Shown here in pieces: positions 7,801-15,842 of a stretch of 32,049 nucleotides of DNA. The notes under the pieces were generated by a model, which worked only from the letters and a program-made list of their open reading frames with translations, did no database searches and was not told the origin of the DNA. The position numbers were made by a program, and so were the translations under genes. The DNA is taken from assembly GCA_022447665.1 (NCBI GenBank), contig JAKVAQ010000045.1, forward strand, positions 1 through 32,049, read 5' to 3'. The stretch is from Crocinitomicaceae bacterium. GTDB taxonomy: Bacteria; Bacteroidota; Bacteroidia; Flavobacteriales_D; Crocinitomicaceae. Numbering within the stretch: the first letter of the stretch is position 1; the number at the start of each line of letters is the position of its first letter.

Positions 7801-9237
7801 GACGATAATGGCACCGACTCAAGGTGGGGTGTTGGTTCTCCAACAGGAGCCTTCTTTGTTAATGGTACAGTGGACCCAAGTGCTACATCGGTTGCAACAT
7901 TAGTTTATGAAACTGATGGGGGTACAGGAGGTACTTTAGAAGGATTTATTAATGGGGCAAGTGTTGGAACAGTGGCCTTGAGCACAGTTGCAGGTACACA
8001 AGAACCACGTCTATATTCGCATGGCGATAATGGAGGTATTGGTGATGTTGTAGGTACTACACGTTACCATGACAATGCATCGGGCAGCAATCCATTTGGC
8101 GGGTCGATTCAAGAATTGGTTCATTATAGTGATGCTCCTTTTAATACTACAAGAAGAATCATCTTGGAAAACCATATGTCCGTTAAGTATGATGTAGCCT
8201 TAGCCGCAGGTGCTCAAAAGTACGCCATAAGTTATGCGTCTTCGCATGAAAATGAAATTGCCGGAATTGGTCAGTTTGGTGCTAGTGATAACCATTCTGA
8301 TTCTCAGGGAACGGGTATGGTAAGAATTAACACACCAAGTGATTTAGATGTAGGGGATTTCCTTATGTGGGGACATGATGGCGCATCACTAACAGTTGGA
8401 CTTTTCCCGTACGTTGAATACATTCCTGGAATATCCAATAGACTGCATAGGGTTTGGAAAGCAAGTGAACTTGCAGGTGACGTCGGGACTGTAACCCTGG
8501 CATGGGATTTATCTGTTATTGCTGGTTTTGCCTCAATGGTAGAAACAGATCTGGTCTTGTTAATCGATTCTGATGATGGAAATTTTTCTAATGCACTCCA
8601 AATAGAAGCGGGACGTTCTTATGTTCCAACAACCGGAACTTTAACTTTTACAGGAGTGAACTTAAACAATGATGTTTGGTTTACAATCGGTACTAAAACA
8701 TCTGCAACCCCTCTACCAATTGAGTTGTTAGAGTTTACAGCAACTCCAGTTGAAAATGATGTTCGCCTAAATTGGACAACACTTTCAGAAACAGAAAACG
8801 ACTTTTTTACCATCGAAAGATCTCGTGATGGTATTGCGTTCACAGAATTAATGAAGGTGCCTGGAGCAGGTAATTCGAGTATAGAGCTTAATTATGAGGA
8901 ATGGGACAATAATCCACTTCCAGGAATTTCTTATTACCGTTTAAAACAAACAGACTTCAATGGAACAACTTCGTATTCTGATATTGTGAGTGTTGAGTTC
9001 GATGGGCCAAAATTGAGTATCTATCCAAATCCTGCTGCTGACTTAATTAACGTACAAACTAATCTTGATGATTCTTATGCCGTTTATGTCTTTGATATCC
9101 AAGGAAAACTAATTCGTACTTGGGAAGAAGGTGATCAGGCCTTTAAAATGGATGTGTCAACTTTAGAATCTGGCATCTATTACATGAATATAATCTCTGA
9201 AAATGAGAGCGTTACAAAGCAGTTTGTCGTAAATTAA
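4885..9237 (+). CDS. Large T9SS surface protein: two LamG-like modules flanking Calx-beta repeats (copy 3)
   Basis: The product has 1450 residues with the same signal peptide and first module as copy 2 (to about residue 405). Three Calx-beta-like domains follow at roughly 489-595, 600-715 and 718-830, each ending in a DDD/DND-type turn such as FTIFDDD and LTIVDND, a Ca-binding fold common in adhesins. A second copy of the LamG-like module spans about 840-1245 (VFWFNADAL, QLIYEQGGGTRGISIYI, IILENHMSVKYDVAL, EIAGIGQFG, HRVWKASELAGDVG), diverged from the first. An FN3-like segment (PIELLEFTA... YYRLKQTDFNG) lies at about 1276-1370, and a type A sorting domain (LSIYPNP...) from about 1376. It is a likely cell-surface adhesin or matrix protein. 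It is probably the parental head for copy 2. No terminator is evident after the stop. Confidence 0.9.
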   Translation: MSLLTKSLKRELLLCLSFLSFTLLAQRGPGGVSLEVAGDSDCKMWCDAGELVLGDGDPVAAWPDISLSADVNTPTQTAVVSQPTYRSAAAESINGNPVLRFLPAQFLQLLSSDDINDQGPYTQRTTFLAFRTGTDITTRQMLWEQGGTVRGLNVYIFDGYLYFGGYDVAGGDPDGTPAWPFTFTRVPVDPSTPYVVTHVFEGPLGATTGTISGFLNGQSFQALNPGVGEGDPAGNVGSLWTHPNPPGLGAINGDSYNELGPIGGGTGSQPFLGDMAEFIAYDELLNDAERIIVENYLGAKYFADLVVNDYFDWQLTHGDEVIGVGRFSGATNLHNVSQGRNVFQIEATTADFADVDDEFFLVGHNDADITSWTVTDAPNLGINTQRIAREWKVDHTGDVGDIRFTVDATTELPAFPAGFTRLCLVMDLSGGAISNFNSGSVEIIEMIDLGGGIYETTQTVPDGTYITFAVINPAVQFTNSNDFGFELTPVGADALGTVQVELNYRPLTDITVNYTFADVTAVFGAGPPPGVDYNNVTPGTGIVTIPADNYFGNINFDILGDSDPESSEDLRFNLVLGAGTTADLELGATDENTFTIFDDDNTPDVGFAVVASSEPESAGTVNVQIVRSGNIVPPVSVEYRLRIPGGSGTATDGVDYTYVSGIANFASGVTTFDMPVTILEDLLDEPDETIIFELFNSVDCDIIPAQKEHTLTIVDNDSPPEVCFAITTSQGPESFGTPVIEVILSAPSTLVCEIDYQDLLTGTALFPGDYTIATTGTITFAPGDTLETLPLFIVNDVAPEPDETINFELLPGTAVNCTPGACLTHTYTIKDYTSFEWLGVAGIGMPVDNVFWFNADALPDADGANVTDFLDQSPNGQVATQGTGANRPNMNFAGPNGKKELDFNGTTDFFDLDDDPLINTSAFYTRKYVTVVFTTTADVGTRQLIYEQGGGTRGISIYIDGGDLYFHVWSNNDDNGTDSRWGVGSPTGAFFVNGTVDPSATSVATLVYETDGGTGGTLEGFINGASVGTVALSTVAGTQEPRLYSHGDNGGIGDVVGTTRYHDNASGSNPFGGSIQELVHYSDAPFNTTRRIILENHMSVKYDVALAAGAQKYAISYASSHENEIAGIGQFGASDNHSDSQGTGMVRINTPSDLDVGDFLMWGHDGASLTVGLFPYVEYIPGISNRLHRVWKASELAGDVGTVTLAWDLSVIAGFASMVETDLVLLIDSDDGNFSNALQIEAGRSYVPTTGTLTFTGVNLNNDVWFTIGTKTSATPLPIELLEFTATPVENDVRLNWTTLSETENDFFTIERSRDGIAFTELMKVPGAGNSSIELNYEEWDNNPLPGISYYRLKQTDFNGTTSYSDIVSVEFDGPKLSIYPNPAADLINVQTNLDDSYAVYVFDIQGKLIRTWEEGDQAFKMDVSTLESGIYYMNIISENESVTKQFVVN

Positions 9238-9347
9238 AAACGCGCTTAGCTTCTTCATTTTTCCACACTTTTCAATGTTAATTCAATGTTAAGCATTCTT
9301 AATTTTTCAATAATTGCTTAAATCGGTTTAGGCCATCACCCTCGCCG

Positions 9348-9355
9348 TAACTTTG
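9348..9355 (+). promoter_or_regulatory. Bacteroidota -7 box for the TonB receptor
   Basis: TAACTTTG is a perfect TAnnTTTG element 23 bases before the ATG at 9379. A weak TTTA lies about 17 bases upstream in place of the -33 TTG. It supports the ATG at 9379 over the upstream TTG at 9358. Confidence 0.5.
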
Positions 9356-9378
9356 CTTTGAATTTTAACGTCTTAGCG

Positions 9379-12339
9379 ATGAAAAAAACGGTTTTATTCT
9401 TAATTGGTTTTGTAAGTGCTCTAACTTACGCACAAAACGGAACTGTAGCAGGAGTGGTTAATGCGAGCGAAAATGGTGAGCTTAATCCGATTCCAATGGT
9501 TAAAATTATTGATGTTGACCAAGGCAAGCCAATTGGTGTTACCAGATATGACGGAACATACAGTGTTTCTCTTTCAGAAGGTGAACATCGTTTATTATTT
9601 AGCTATATCTCAAAAAGAAAAGACACCGTTACAGTTAATGTTGTTGCTGGTGAAACTACACTTAAAGATATCGAGCTTTATTCTGATACAGAATTAGAAG
9701 TTGTTGAAATATTTGGTGGTGTTATCACAGGTGGTGGATCTGAAATTAAATCAACAAAAGACACTAAAGAGGACGAAAAAGTAGTAGCTATCATTACGGA
9801 TCAACAAATGGGTGAGAAGGGTGTAGGAAACGCTGCAGAAGCAACTAAAAAGATTACTGGACTATCAACTGTTGGTAGCTCTTTATACGTTCGTGGTTTA
9901 GGTGATCGATACAATGTTGTTTATATGAATGGTTTACCATTGCCTTCACCAGATCCTGATTTTAGAGTTGTTCCTCTAGATTTATTTCCAACTGATGTTA
10001 TTAGTTCAGTACAAGTTTCAAAAGTGATGTCTTCGGAGTTTTACGGAGATTATGCTGGTGGAGCTTTCAACATGACAACAAAAAGCTTTTACGATAAACC
10101 AACATTTAAGATGTCTGTTGGTGGAGGTGGAAATACTCAAACTACCTTCCAGGATTTCAAAACCTACCAAGGCGGTAAATTTGATGTGTTTGGTTTTGAT
10201 GATGGAACGAGATCTGTACCTTCATCGGTTTACGCTAACTCTAAAGACTTAAATGCTTACCCAGGTGTAAATAACTTATTTCCAAATGTGCTTTACACAA
10301 CAAACCCTGATATTGGATCTGATTTCCAAAACAATTTTGGTGTTCAAAATGTAATGGCACGTCCAGGATTCAACTTCTCACTTTCTGGCGGAGGATTCAA
10401 ACCATTCACGAAATCAGACAATTCAAAATCTAGTGGGATGGGATTCTTAGCGTTGGTTAAGAATGATAATAGTTTACACTACCAAGAAGGTGTTGTGAAA
10501 ATCATTAACGCCCAAAGCGAAGAAAGATTAAACTACGATGTTTACCAATACAATTACGAAACATCTACAACAGCTTTATTAAACTTTTACGTGCGATTTA
10601 ACCCTAACCACAACATTAGTGTTAACTCATTATTCGTAAATCAATCTAATGATGAAGCTCGTGAAACTTGGGGTTACCATTTTGATTACGATCCGTTCAA
10701 CGTTTATTCAAGACGTTATACCTATAGACAAAACTTCTTAAATGTTAACCAAGTAATTGGTACGCATAAATTTGGAGTTGATGAAGAGGATCCGACTTTC
10801 TCGAAACTAATTTTAGACTGGAGAGCGTCTTATAGTATGACTGGAAGCAAAGAGCCAGACAGAAGACAGTTAGTTGCCTTGTACAATAAGGATACAGATC
10901 CAAGATCAACAGGTCAATACGACATGTGGAATGCACTTGACTTAAACGAAAACCACAGATTCTTCTCAATGTTAAGAGAAACTGAAATCGCTGCAAAAGT
11001 GAATACGAAATATGTGCTTAAATCTGAAAAGAATAAAACAGAAAGAGGTAAAGTTGAAGTAGTTGATTTAATTACACTTCGTGGTGGAGTTGATTTCAGA
11101 CAAAAAACTAGAGTATTTGATTACAAACAATATAATTACAACATTAAGTCTTTAGCTGATAGCATTGGTGTTGTGGATGTATACGCTACTGATGACTATT
11201 TCACAAATGAGAATCACCAAGCAGGATTGTTCTTTATTGATGAATTGGCCAACTTCGGATCTTCTTATTTAGCAGAGTTAAGCGTATTAGGATTTTACGG
11301 AGATGCAAAATTCAGATTAAATAGATTAGAAGTTATTCCTGGCATTCGTTACGAGAACTCTTTCCAAAGAGTATTCAATAGAGATCAAACATCTCCAGTG
11401 AACTTTAACAACACTATTGTTCCTACTTCTCCATTACAAGGTCTTTTACCAAGCTTAATCTTAAAGTATTCAAAAGACGAAAGAAATGTATTCAGATTTG
11501 TTGCAAGTAAAACCTTAACTAGACCTAAGTTTAATGAGGTAGCACCTTTCCAATACATTCAGTTCTTTGCTGGTGTTAAAGCTGAAGGAAATGACACGTT
11601 GAAAAACGGAGTTAATTATAACGCAGATTTCAGATATGAATTCTATCCTACACCAGGAGAAATGATTACTGTTGGTGCTTTCTACAAGTATCTTCAAAAT
11701 CCAATTGAGCAAACTATGCGTGGAACAGCTTCAGGGCAATTAATTTCTTTCTCAAATGCTAAGTCAGGTCAAGTTGCTGGATTGGAAGTTGAATACATGA
11801 AGAACTTAGGTTTCTTAGCTGACTCAAGCAAAAGAAAAGATTCTTTCTGGAGCAATCTTTCATTAGGTTTCAATGCATCTTACATGTATACGCAGGTATT
11901 GATTGATACCTTAGACCCAGGGAATATTAGTACAAACTATAGACGTCCACTAGAAGGTGCCTCACCTTTCCTTTTAAACCTTGATTTACGTTACAAGAAA
12001 ACGTTTAAGGCGGATAAAGAAACTGGTAAGGCTAAAAAAGATGTTTTATTCGGATTAGCATACAATGTATTCGGACAAAGATTAGTTTCAGTAGGGGGGC
12101 AAGGTATTGGTGATCAATATGCTCTTCCTGTAAACACATTAAACTTTGTATCGAAGTTGACATTCGATGATAGATTCTCTGTTGGATTTAAAGCAAGAAA
12201 CCTATTCAATCCTTACATCAGAATTTACCAGCAAGATATGGTAAACAAAGGTGAAAGATTAGAAGTTTCTAGCTTCAGAAGAGGTATTGACTTTAGTTTC
12301 TCTGTATCATATACTTTTACTGGGAAAGACAAGAAATAA
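9379..12339 (+). CDS. TonB-dependent outer-membrane receptor
   Basis: The product has 986 residues from the ATG at 9379 (MKKTVLFLIGFVSALTYAQ signal peptide; a TTG at 9358 would add seven residues before it). Domains are a carboxypeptidase-regulatory-like beta sandwich at about 20-110 (NGTVAGVVNASENGE...), a short linker, a plug at about 130-235 (EATKKITGLSTVGSSLYVRG, GLGDRYNVVYMNGLPLPSPD, FYGDYAGGAFNMTTKSF), and a 22-strand-type barrel to the C-terminus. It transports a ligand across the outer membrane using TonB-ExbBD energy. It is not SusC-like in context: no SusD gene follows, but two beta-helix lipoproteins do. Substrate is unknown. Strong codon bias suggests high expression. Confidence 0.92.
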   Translation: MKKTVLFLIGFVSALTYAQNGTVAGVVNASENGELNPIPMVKIIDVDQGKPIGVTRYDGTYSVSLSEGEHRLLFSYISKRKDTVTVNVVAGETTLKDIELYSDTELEVVEIFGGVITGGGSEIKSTKDTKEDEKVVAIITDQQMGEKGVGNAAEATKKITGLSTVGSSLYVRGLGDRYNVVYMNGLPLPSPDPDFRVVPLDLFPTDVISSVQVSKVMSSEFYGDYAGGAFNMTTKSFYDKPTFKMSVGGGGNTQTTFQDFKTYQGGKFDVFGFDDGTRSVPSSVYANSKDLNAYPGVNNLFPNVLYTTNPDIGSDFQNNFGVQNVMARPGFNFSLSGGGFKPFTKSDNSKSSGMGFLALVKNDNSLHYQEGVVKIINAQSEERLNYDVYQYNYETSTTALLNFYVRFNPNHNISVNSLFVNQSNDEARETWGYHFDYDPFNVYSRRYTYRQNFLNVNQVIGTHKFGVDEEDPTFSKLILDWRASYSMTGSKEPDRRQLVALYNKDTDPRSTGQYDMWNALDLNENHRFFSMLRETEIAAKVNTKYVLKSEKNKTERGKVEVVDLITLRGGVDFRQKTRVFDYKQYNYNIKSLADSIGVVDVYATDDYFTNENHQAGLFFIDELANFGSSYLAELSVLGFYGDAKFRLNRLEVIPGIRYENSFQRVFNRDQTSPVNFNNTIVPTSPLQGLLPSLILKYSKDERNVFRFVASKTLTRPKFNEVAPFQYIQFFAGVKAEGNDTLKNGVNYNADFRYEFYPTPGEMITVGAFYKYLQNPIEQTMRGTASGQLISFSNAKSGQVAGLEVEYMKNLGFLADSSKRKDSFWSNLSLGFNASYMYTQVLIDTLDPGNISTNYRRPLEGASPFLLNLDLRYKKTFKADKETGKAKKDVLFGLAYNVFGQRLVSVGGQGIGDQYALPVNTLNFVSKLTFDDRFSVGFKARNLFNPYIRIYQQDMVNKGERLEVSSFRRGIDFSFSVSYTFTGKDKK

Positions 12340-12359
12340 GGTTAAATAATTTATAAAGG

Positions 12360-12385
12360 TCCCGCTCTCGAGCGGGATTTTTTTT
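12360..12385 (+). terminator. Intrinsic terminator after the TonB receptor
   Basis: TCCCGCT/AGCGGGA stem with a CTCG loop, followed by eight T. Confidence 0.9.
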
Positions 12386-12515
12386 AACAATGATAAGATT
12401 AAGTCAACGTTAAGAATGATAAAGACACATTTAACCAATCATTAAAATTGAATTAAATAAATCACGGAATTCGCTTCCGATATTTGCACAAACAAAAACG
12501 AATAATACTATTAAA

Positions 12516-13751
12516 ATGAAATTAAAAAACTCTCTTATCGCCGCTTTACTAGTTGGAGGAGTTATGGTTGTAGCTCCATCTTGTAACAGAAAAGGATGTA
12601 CTGATCCAACTGCTAATAACTACGATGAAAAAGCAAAAAAGGAGGATCCAGATGAGCCTTGTACTTATGACCTTCCTACTGGCTATACAGTAGTTACTAT
12701 TGGAGGTGTAAGCTACAATCAATTAGACGCTAACCTTACACAAGATATGACTTTAGACGCTGCGTCTAACTGGTTATTATCTGGAGGAACTTTTGTAAAT
12801 GATGGTGTTACCTTAACTATCGAAGCAGGTACTACAGTTTATACAGCTGATGATGGAACGGTTCCATTCTTATCTGTTTCACAAGGAGGTAAATTAATGG
12901 CCGTAGGTACAGCTTCTTCTCCAATTGTTTTTACTCCAATTTCTGCAACTCCTGCTCCAGGTGACTGGGGAGGAATCATCCTAAACGGATATGCTCCAAT
13001 CAACACTGGTGCTACTGCTGAAGGTGAAGGAGGAACTGGTACTTATGGAGGTGCTATTGCTGATGATAATTCAGGAACATTACAATATGTTAGGGTTGAG
13101 TATGCAGGAAAATTACTTTCTACAGATAATGAGTTGAACGGATTCTCATTCAATGGAGTTGGTTCAGGAACTTCTTTAAGCTATTTACAAGCGTATAGAG
13201 GAAATGACGATGGATTCGAGTTCTTTGGAGGAACTGTTTCTTTGTCAAACGCTGTATCTTCTGGTAACGGAGATGATTCATTTGACTGGACTCACGGATG
13301 GGTTGGTACTGGTACTAACTGGATCGTTGAGCAAGACGCAACTTTAGGTGATAGAGGAATTGAGGCTGACAACAATGGTGATAACAACGATGCTATGCCA
13401 ATGTCTGCTCCTTCAATCTCTAAATTAACAATCACTGGTCGTGGATCTTCTGCTGAGAAAGATGCTATCAAATTAAGAGAAGGAACTTCTGCAACAATTG
13501 ATAACGTATTAATCACTGGTGCTAAAGACGGTATTGATATCCAACATGATGTAACTGCTGCAAACGTAACTGCTGGTACATTAACTATCACTAACGTTAC
13601 TGCTTCATCTGACGTAACTAACCCTTACGCTGTAAATGTTGCTGCAGGAACAGATTCAACTAACACTGCTAACATGCTTAATACGGCTGTTAATGGTGCT
13701 GGAACTGGAGCTGACACTGGTTGGACTTCAGGATGGACTAAAGCACTATAA
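12516..13751 (+). CDS. Surface-type lipoprotein with right-handed beta-helix
   Basis: The product has 411 residues. A lipoprotein signal ends in VVAPSC with the acylated Cys at 23. Next comes a Cys-containing motif NRKGCTDPTANNYDEKA...EPC (residues 24-50) of the 'GCTDPxAxNY' type common in exported Bacteroidota proteins. The rest is repetitive, Thr/Gly/Asn-rich beta-strand sequence with regular short rungs (LTIEAGT, APGDWGGIILNG, LQYVRVEYAGK, LSYLQAYRGNDDGFEFFGG), typical of a parallel beta-helix. There is no T9SS tail, so it is expected to be lipid-anchored in the outer membrane. It sits 177 bases after the TonB receptor with a terminator between, and has a paralogue immediately downstream. 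Very biased codon use (GCT, ACT, AAC, GTA) suggests abundant expression. It could be a substrate-capture partner of the receptor (inference). Confidence 0.8.
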   Translation: MKLKNSLIAALLVGGVMVVAPSCNRKGCTDPTANNYDEKAKKEDPDEPCTYDLPTGYTVVTIGGVSYNQLDANLTQDMTLDAASNWLLSGGTFVNDGVTLTIEAGTTVYTADDGTVPFLSVSQGGKLMAVGTASSPIVFTPISATPAPGDWGGIILNGYAPINTGATAEGEGGTGTYGGAIADDNSGTLQYVRVEYAGKLLSTDNELNGFSFNGVGSGTSLSYLQAYRGNDDGFEFFGGTVSLSNAVSSGNGDDSFDWTHGWVGTGTNWIVEQDATLGDRGIEADNNGDNNDAMPMSAPSISKLTITGRGSSAEKDAIKLREGTSATIDNVLITGAKDGIDIQHDVTAANVTAGTLTITNVTASSDVTNPYAVNVAAGTDSTNTANMLNTAVNGAGTGADTGWTSGWTKAL

Positions 13752-13782
13752 GAAACTTCTTATAACACGTTTTAATAAAGCT

Positions 13783-13816
13783 AAAAGGCCTTGCCCGTAT
13801 GGGTGAGGCTTTTTTC
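13783..13816 (+). terminator. Intrinsic terminator after the first beta-helix lipoprotein
   Basis: AAAAGGCCTTGCCC pairs with GGGTGAGGCTTTT (several G.U pairs) around a GTAT loop, followed by a T-run. Confidence 0.8.
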
Positions 13817-13880
13817 GTTTTATAACTTAACCGTAATTATAGCTTAACAGAGTGCGTACTTGAATACTCTATCTTTCATT

Positions 13881-15107
13881 ATGAATCGAATTAAGAAGAA
13901 ACAATCAATTAACCTCTTTACCATTCTTATCGGGATTGGATTATTTTTCCCGGCTTGTAATAAAAGAGGTTGTACAGATCCAGCAGCTGAAAATTATAAT
14001 CTGGATGCAAAAATTGATGATGGATCATGCCTTATAGAAAATCCAGGAAATCCTTGCCATTACACAATTAATGGTGTTTGCTATAAAGGACTTCATTCTA
14101 ATATTACAGAAGATACCTATTTAGACGCAGAAACAAATTGGTTATTATCGGGTGGGACATTCGTTGATCCTGGGGTGACTTTAACGATAGAAGCAGGAAC
14201 AATTATTCATGCCGCTGATGATGGCACTGTTCCATTTTTGAGTATTTCAAGAGGGGCAAAAATTGTTGCTGATGGAACAGCTGAAAATCCAATCGTATTT
14301 ACCCCTATATCGTCAAGCCCAGAACCCGGTGATTGGGGTGGTATAATTATAAATGGTTCGGCAAATGTGAATATGGAATCCTGCGTAGGAGAAGGGGGTA
14401 CGGGTCCATTTGGTGGAAATGATGACGATGATAATTCAGGAATCTTAAAATATGTTAGAGTAGAGTACGGAGGAAAGTTAATATCCACAGATAATCAATT
14501 GAATGGCTTCTCCTTCAACGCTGTGGGCAGTGGTACTACTCTAGAGTATTTACAAGCGTATAAATGTGCTAACGATGGATTCAATATTTTAGGTGGTAGA
14601 GCAGCGGTGAATTTTGCCTTATCCACAGGAAATAGGGGAGATGGTTTTGATATAAATTTGGGTTGGATAGCTAATGGTAAAGAATGGATTGTTGAGCAAG
14701 AAGCAGGGTTCGGAAGCACAGGAGTAGAGATTGAAAATGATCCCGTATATCCTCAATGGACAAAGGCAGATTTGACCAACATAACGATTATTGGATCTGG
14801 CAGTTCGCAAGGACAAGATGGATTAAAGTTTAGAGAAGGATCTCAGGGAACCATATCGAATATTTATATCGTTGGATTTAAGGATGGAATAGACCTCAAA
14901 AACGATGAAACTGGAGAGAGTGTTTCGTCAGGTGATCTAATTATTTCTAATGCAACTATTGGGATGGACGTACTTAACGCATATCAAGTATCTATAGATT
15001 CTAGTATTGATTCAACGAATGCGGTTAATATGCTAGAAAATGCAATTGACAGTTCAGGTGTTGGAGCCGCCAGCTATTGGACCCTTGGTTGGACTAAAGG
15101 GATATAA
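13881..15107 (+). CDS. Second beta-helix lipoprotein, paralogue of the preceding gene
   Basis: The product has 408 residues from the ATG at 13881; a TTG at 13860 would only lengthen the signal. The signal ends in GLFFPAC with Cys26 acylated. A KRGCTDPAAENYNLDAKIDD motif and a beta-helix follow, colinear with the 12516-13751 product (NWLLSGGTFV, GVTLTIEAGT, GDWGGIIINGSA, VRVEYGGKLISTDNQLNGFSFN, TLGWTKGI end). Unlike its neighbour, it uses many rare-type codons (ATA, AGA, GGG), consistent with lower expression or an older, less constrained copy. It is probably an outer-membrane lipoprotein acting with or varying the partner of the TonB receptor upstream. This is inference from position only. 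Confidence 0.8.
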   Translation: MNRIKKKQSINLFTILIGIGLFFPACNKRGCTDPAAENYNLDAKIDDGSCLIENPGNPCHYTINGVCYKGLHSNITEDTYLDAETNWLLSGGTFVDPGVTLTIEAGTIIHAADDGTVPFLSISRGAKIVADGTAENPIVFTPISSSPEPGDWGGIIINGSANVNMESCVGEGGTGPFGGNDDDDNSGILKYVRVEYGGKLISTDNQLNGFSFNAVGSGTTLEYLQAYKCANDGFNILGGRAAVNFALSTGNRGDGFDINLGWIANGKEWIVEQEAGFGSTGVEIENDPVYPQWTKADLTNITIIGSGSSQGQDGLKFREGSQGTISNIYIVGFKDGIDLKNDETGESVSSGDLIISNATIGMDVLNAYQVSIDSSIDSTNAVNMLENAIDSSGVGAASYWTLGWTKGI

Positions 15108-15109
15108 AT

Positions 15110-15138
15110 AAAGGCCTAGATTAAATCTAGACCCTTTT
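15110..15138. terminator. Weak bidirectional hairpin between convergent genes
   Basis: CTAGAT-TAA-ATCTAG with an interrupted GG/CC extension, preceded by AAA and followed by CCTTTT. It lies in the 54-base gap between the second lipoprotein and the response regulator. Confidence 0.45.
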
Positions 15139-15161
15139 AATGAACCAAATAATGATTTTAA

Positions 15162-15842
15162 TTATTGTTGAAATTTATAACCGACACCTTTTATGGTAAC
15201 AATATACTCGTCTCCCAGTTTCTCTCTTAATTTTCTAATATGAACATCAATTGTTCTATCACCAACAATCACATCTCCACCCCAAACGGTATTCATGATC
15301 TCCTGACGCTCAAAAACAACGCCTGGCTTTGACATTAATAGCGATAATAATTCAAACTCTTTTCTTGGAAGATTGATCTTTTCATCCTCTTTCATTACTC
15401 TGTAACGCTCGCGATTAAGAACGATTTTTGGATTTAAAGTTTCTTCAAAATCAATATCAGCTCTTGATGACTTTCTTCTTCTTAGCATTGAAGAGATTTG
15501 ACTCACCAATACTTTCGGCTTAATGGGCTTCGTTAAGTAATAATCGGCACCTGCATCTAAACCTGCAATTTGAGAATAATCTTCTCCTCTAGCGGTAAGG
15601 AAACAAATCATAGTGTCATTTAAATTTGAATCCTGACGTAATTGCTCACATGTTTCAATACCGTCCATCTCAGGCATCATAACATCTAAAAGTATAACCG
15701 CTGGATGAACTTCTTTAGCCGTTTGAATACCTTCCAAACCATTAGGAGCTTCGTATACAGTAAACCCTTCTTTCTCAAGGTTGTACTTTAATAAAAAGCG
15801 AATATCGCTTTCATCGTCTATGACTAATATTTTTTCACTCAT
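15162..15842 (-). CDS. OmpR/PhoB-family response regulator
   Basis: The product has 226 residues. The receiver domain spans 1-120, with acidic pocket D9/D10, phosphoacceptor D53 (LLDVMMPEMDG), T83 and a KP pair near 106-107. A linker and a winged-helix DNA-binding domain follow at about 135-226 (LPRKEFELLSLLMSKPGVVF, VGDRTIDVHIRKLREKLGDEYIVTIKGVGYKF). It binds DNA and is controlled by phosphorylation from a histidine kinase that is not encoded beside it. Its ATG overlaps the TGA of the aquaglyceroporin gene (ATGA, 4 bases), so the two are translationally coupled. The family includes PhoB, which fits the Na/Pi transporter nearby, but the sequence alone does not prove a phosphate role. Confidence 0.92.
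   Translation of the reverse strand: MSEKILVIDDESDIRFLLKYNLEKEGFTVYEAPNGLEGIQTAKEVHPAVILLDVMMPEMDGIETCEQLRQDSNLNDTMICFLTARGEDYSQIAGLDAGADYYLTKPIKPKVLVSQISSMLRRRKSSRADIDFEETLNPKIVLNRERYRVMKEDEKINLPRKEFELLSLLMSKPGVVFERQEIMNTVWGGDVIVGDRTIDVHIRKLREKLGDEYIVTIKGVGYKFQQ

Noticed and set aside
9358-9378. TTG start for the TonB receptor
   Set aside because: It would place seven non-signal residues before a good signal peptide and lies within a few bases of the -7 box.
13292-13591. 99-residue minus-strand frame inside the first beta-helix lipoprotein
   Set aside because: Antisense shadow of a codon-biased gene; no promoter, start context or family resemblance.
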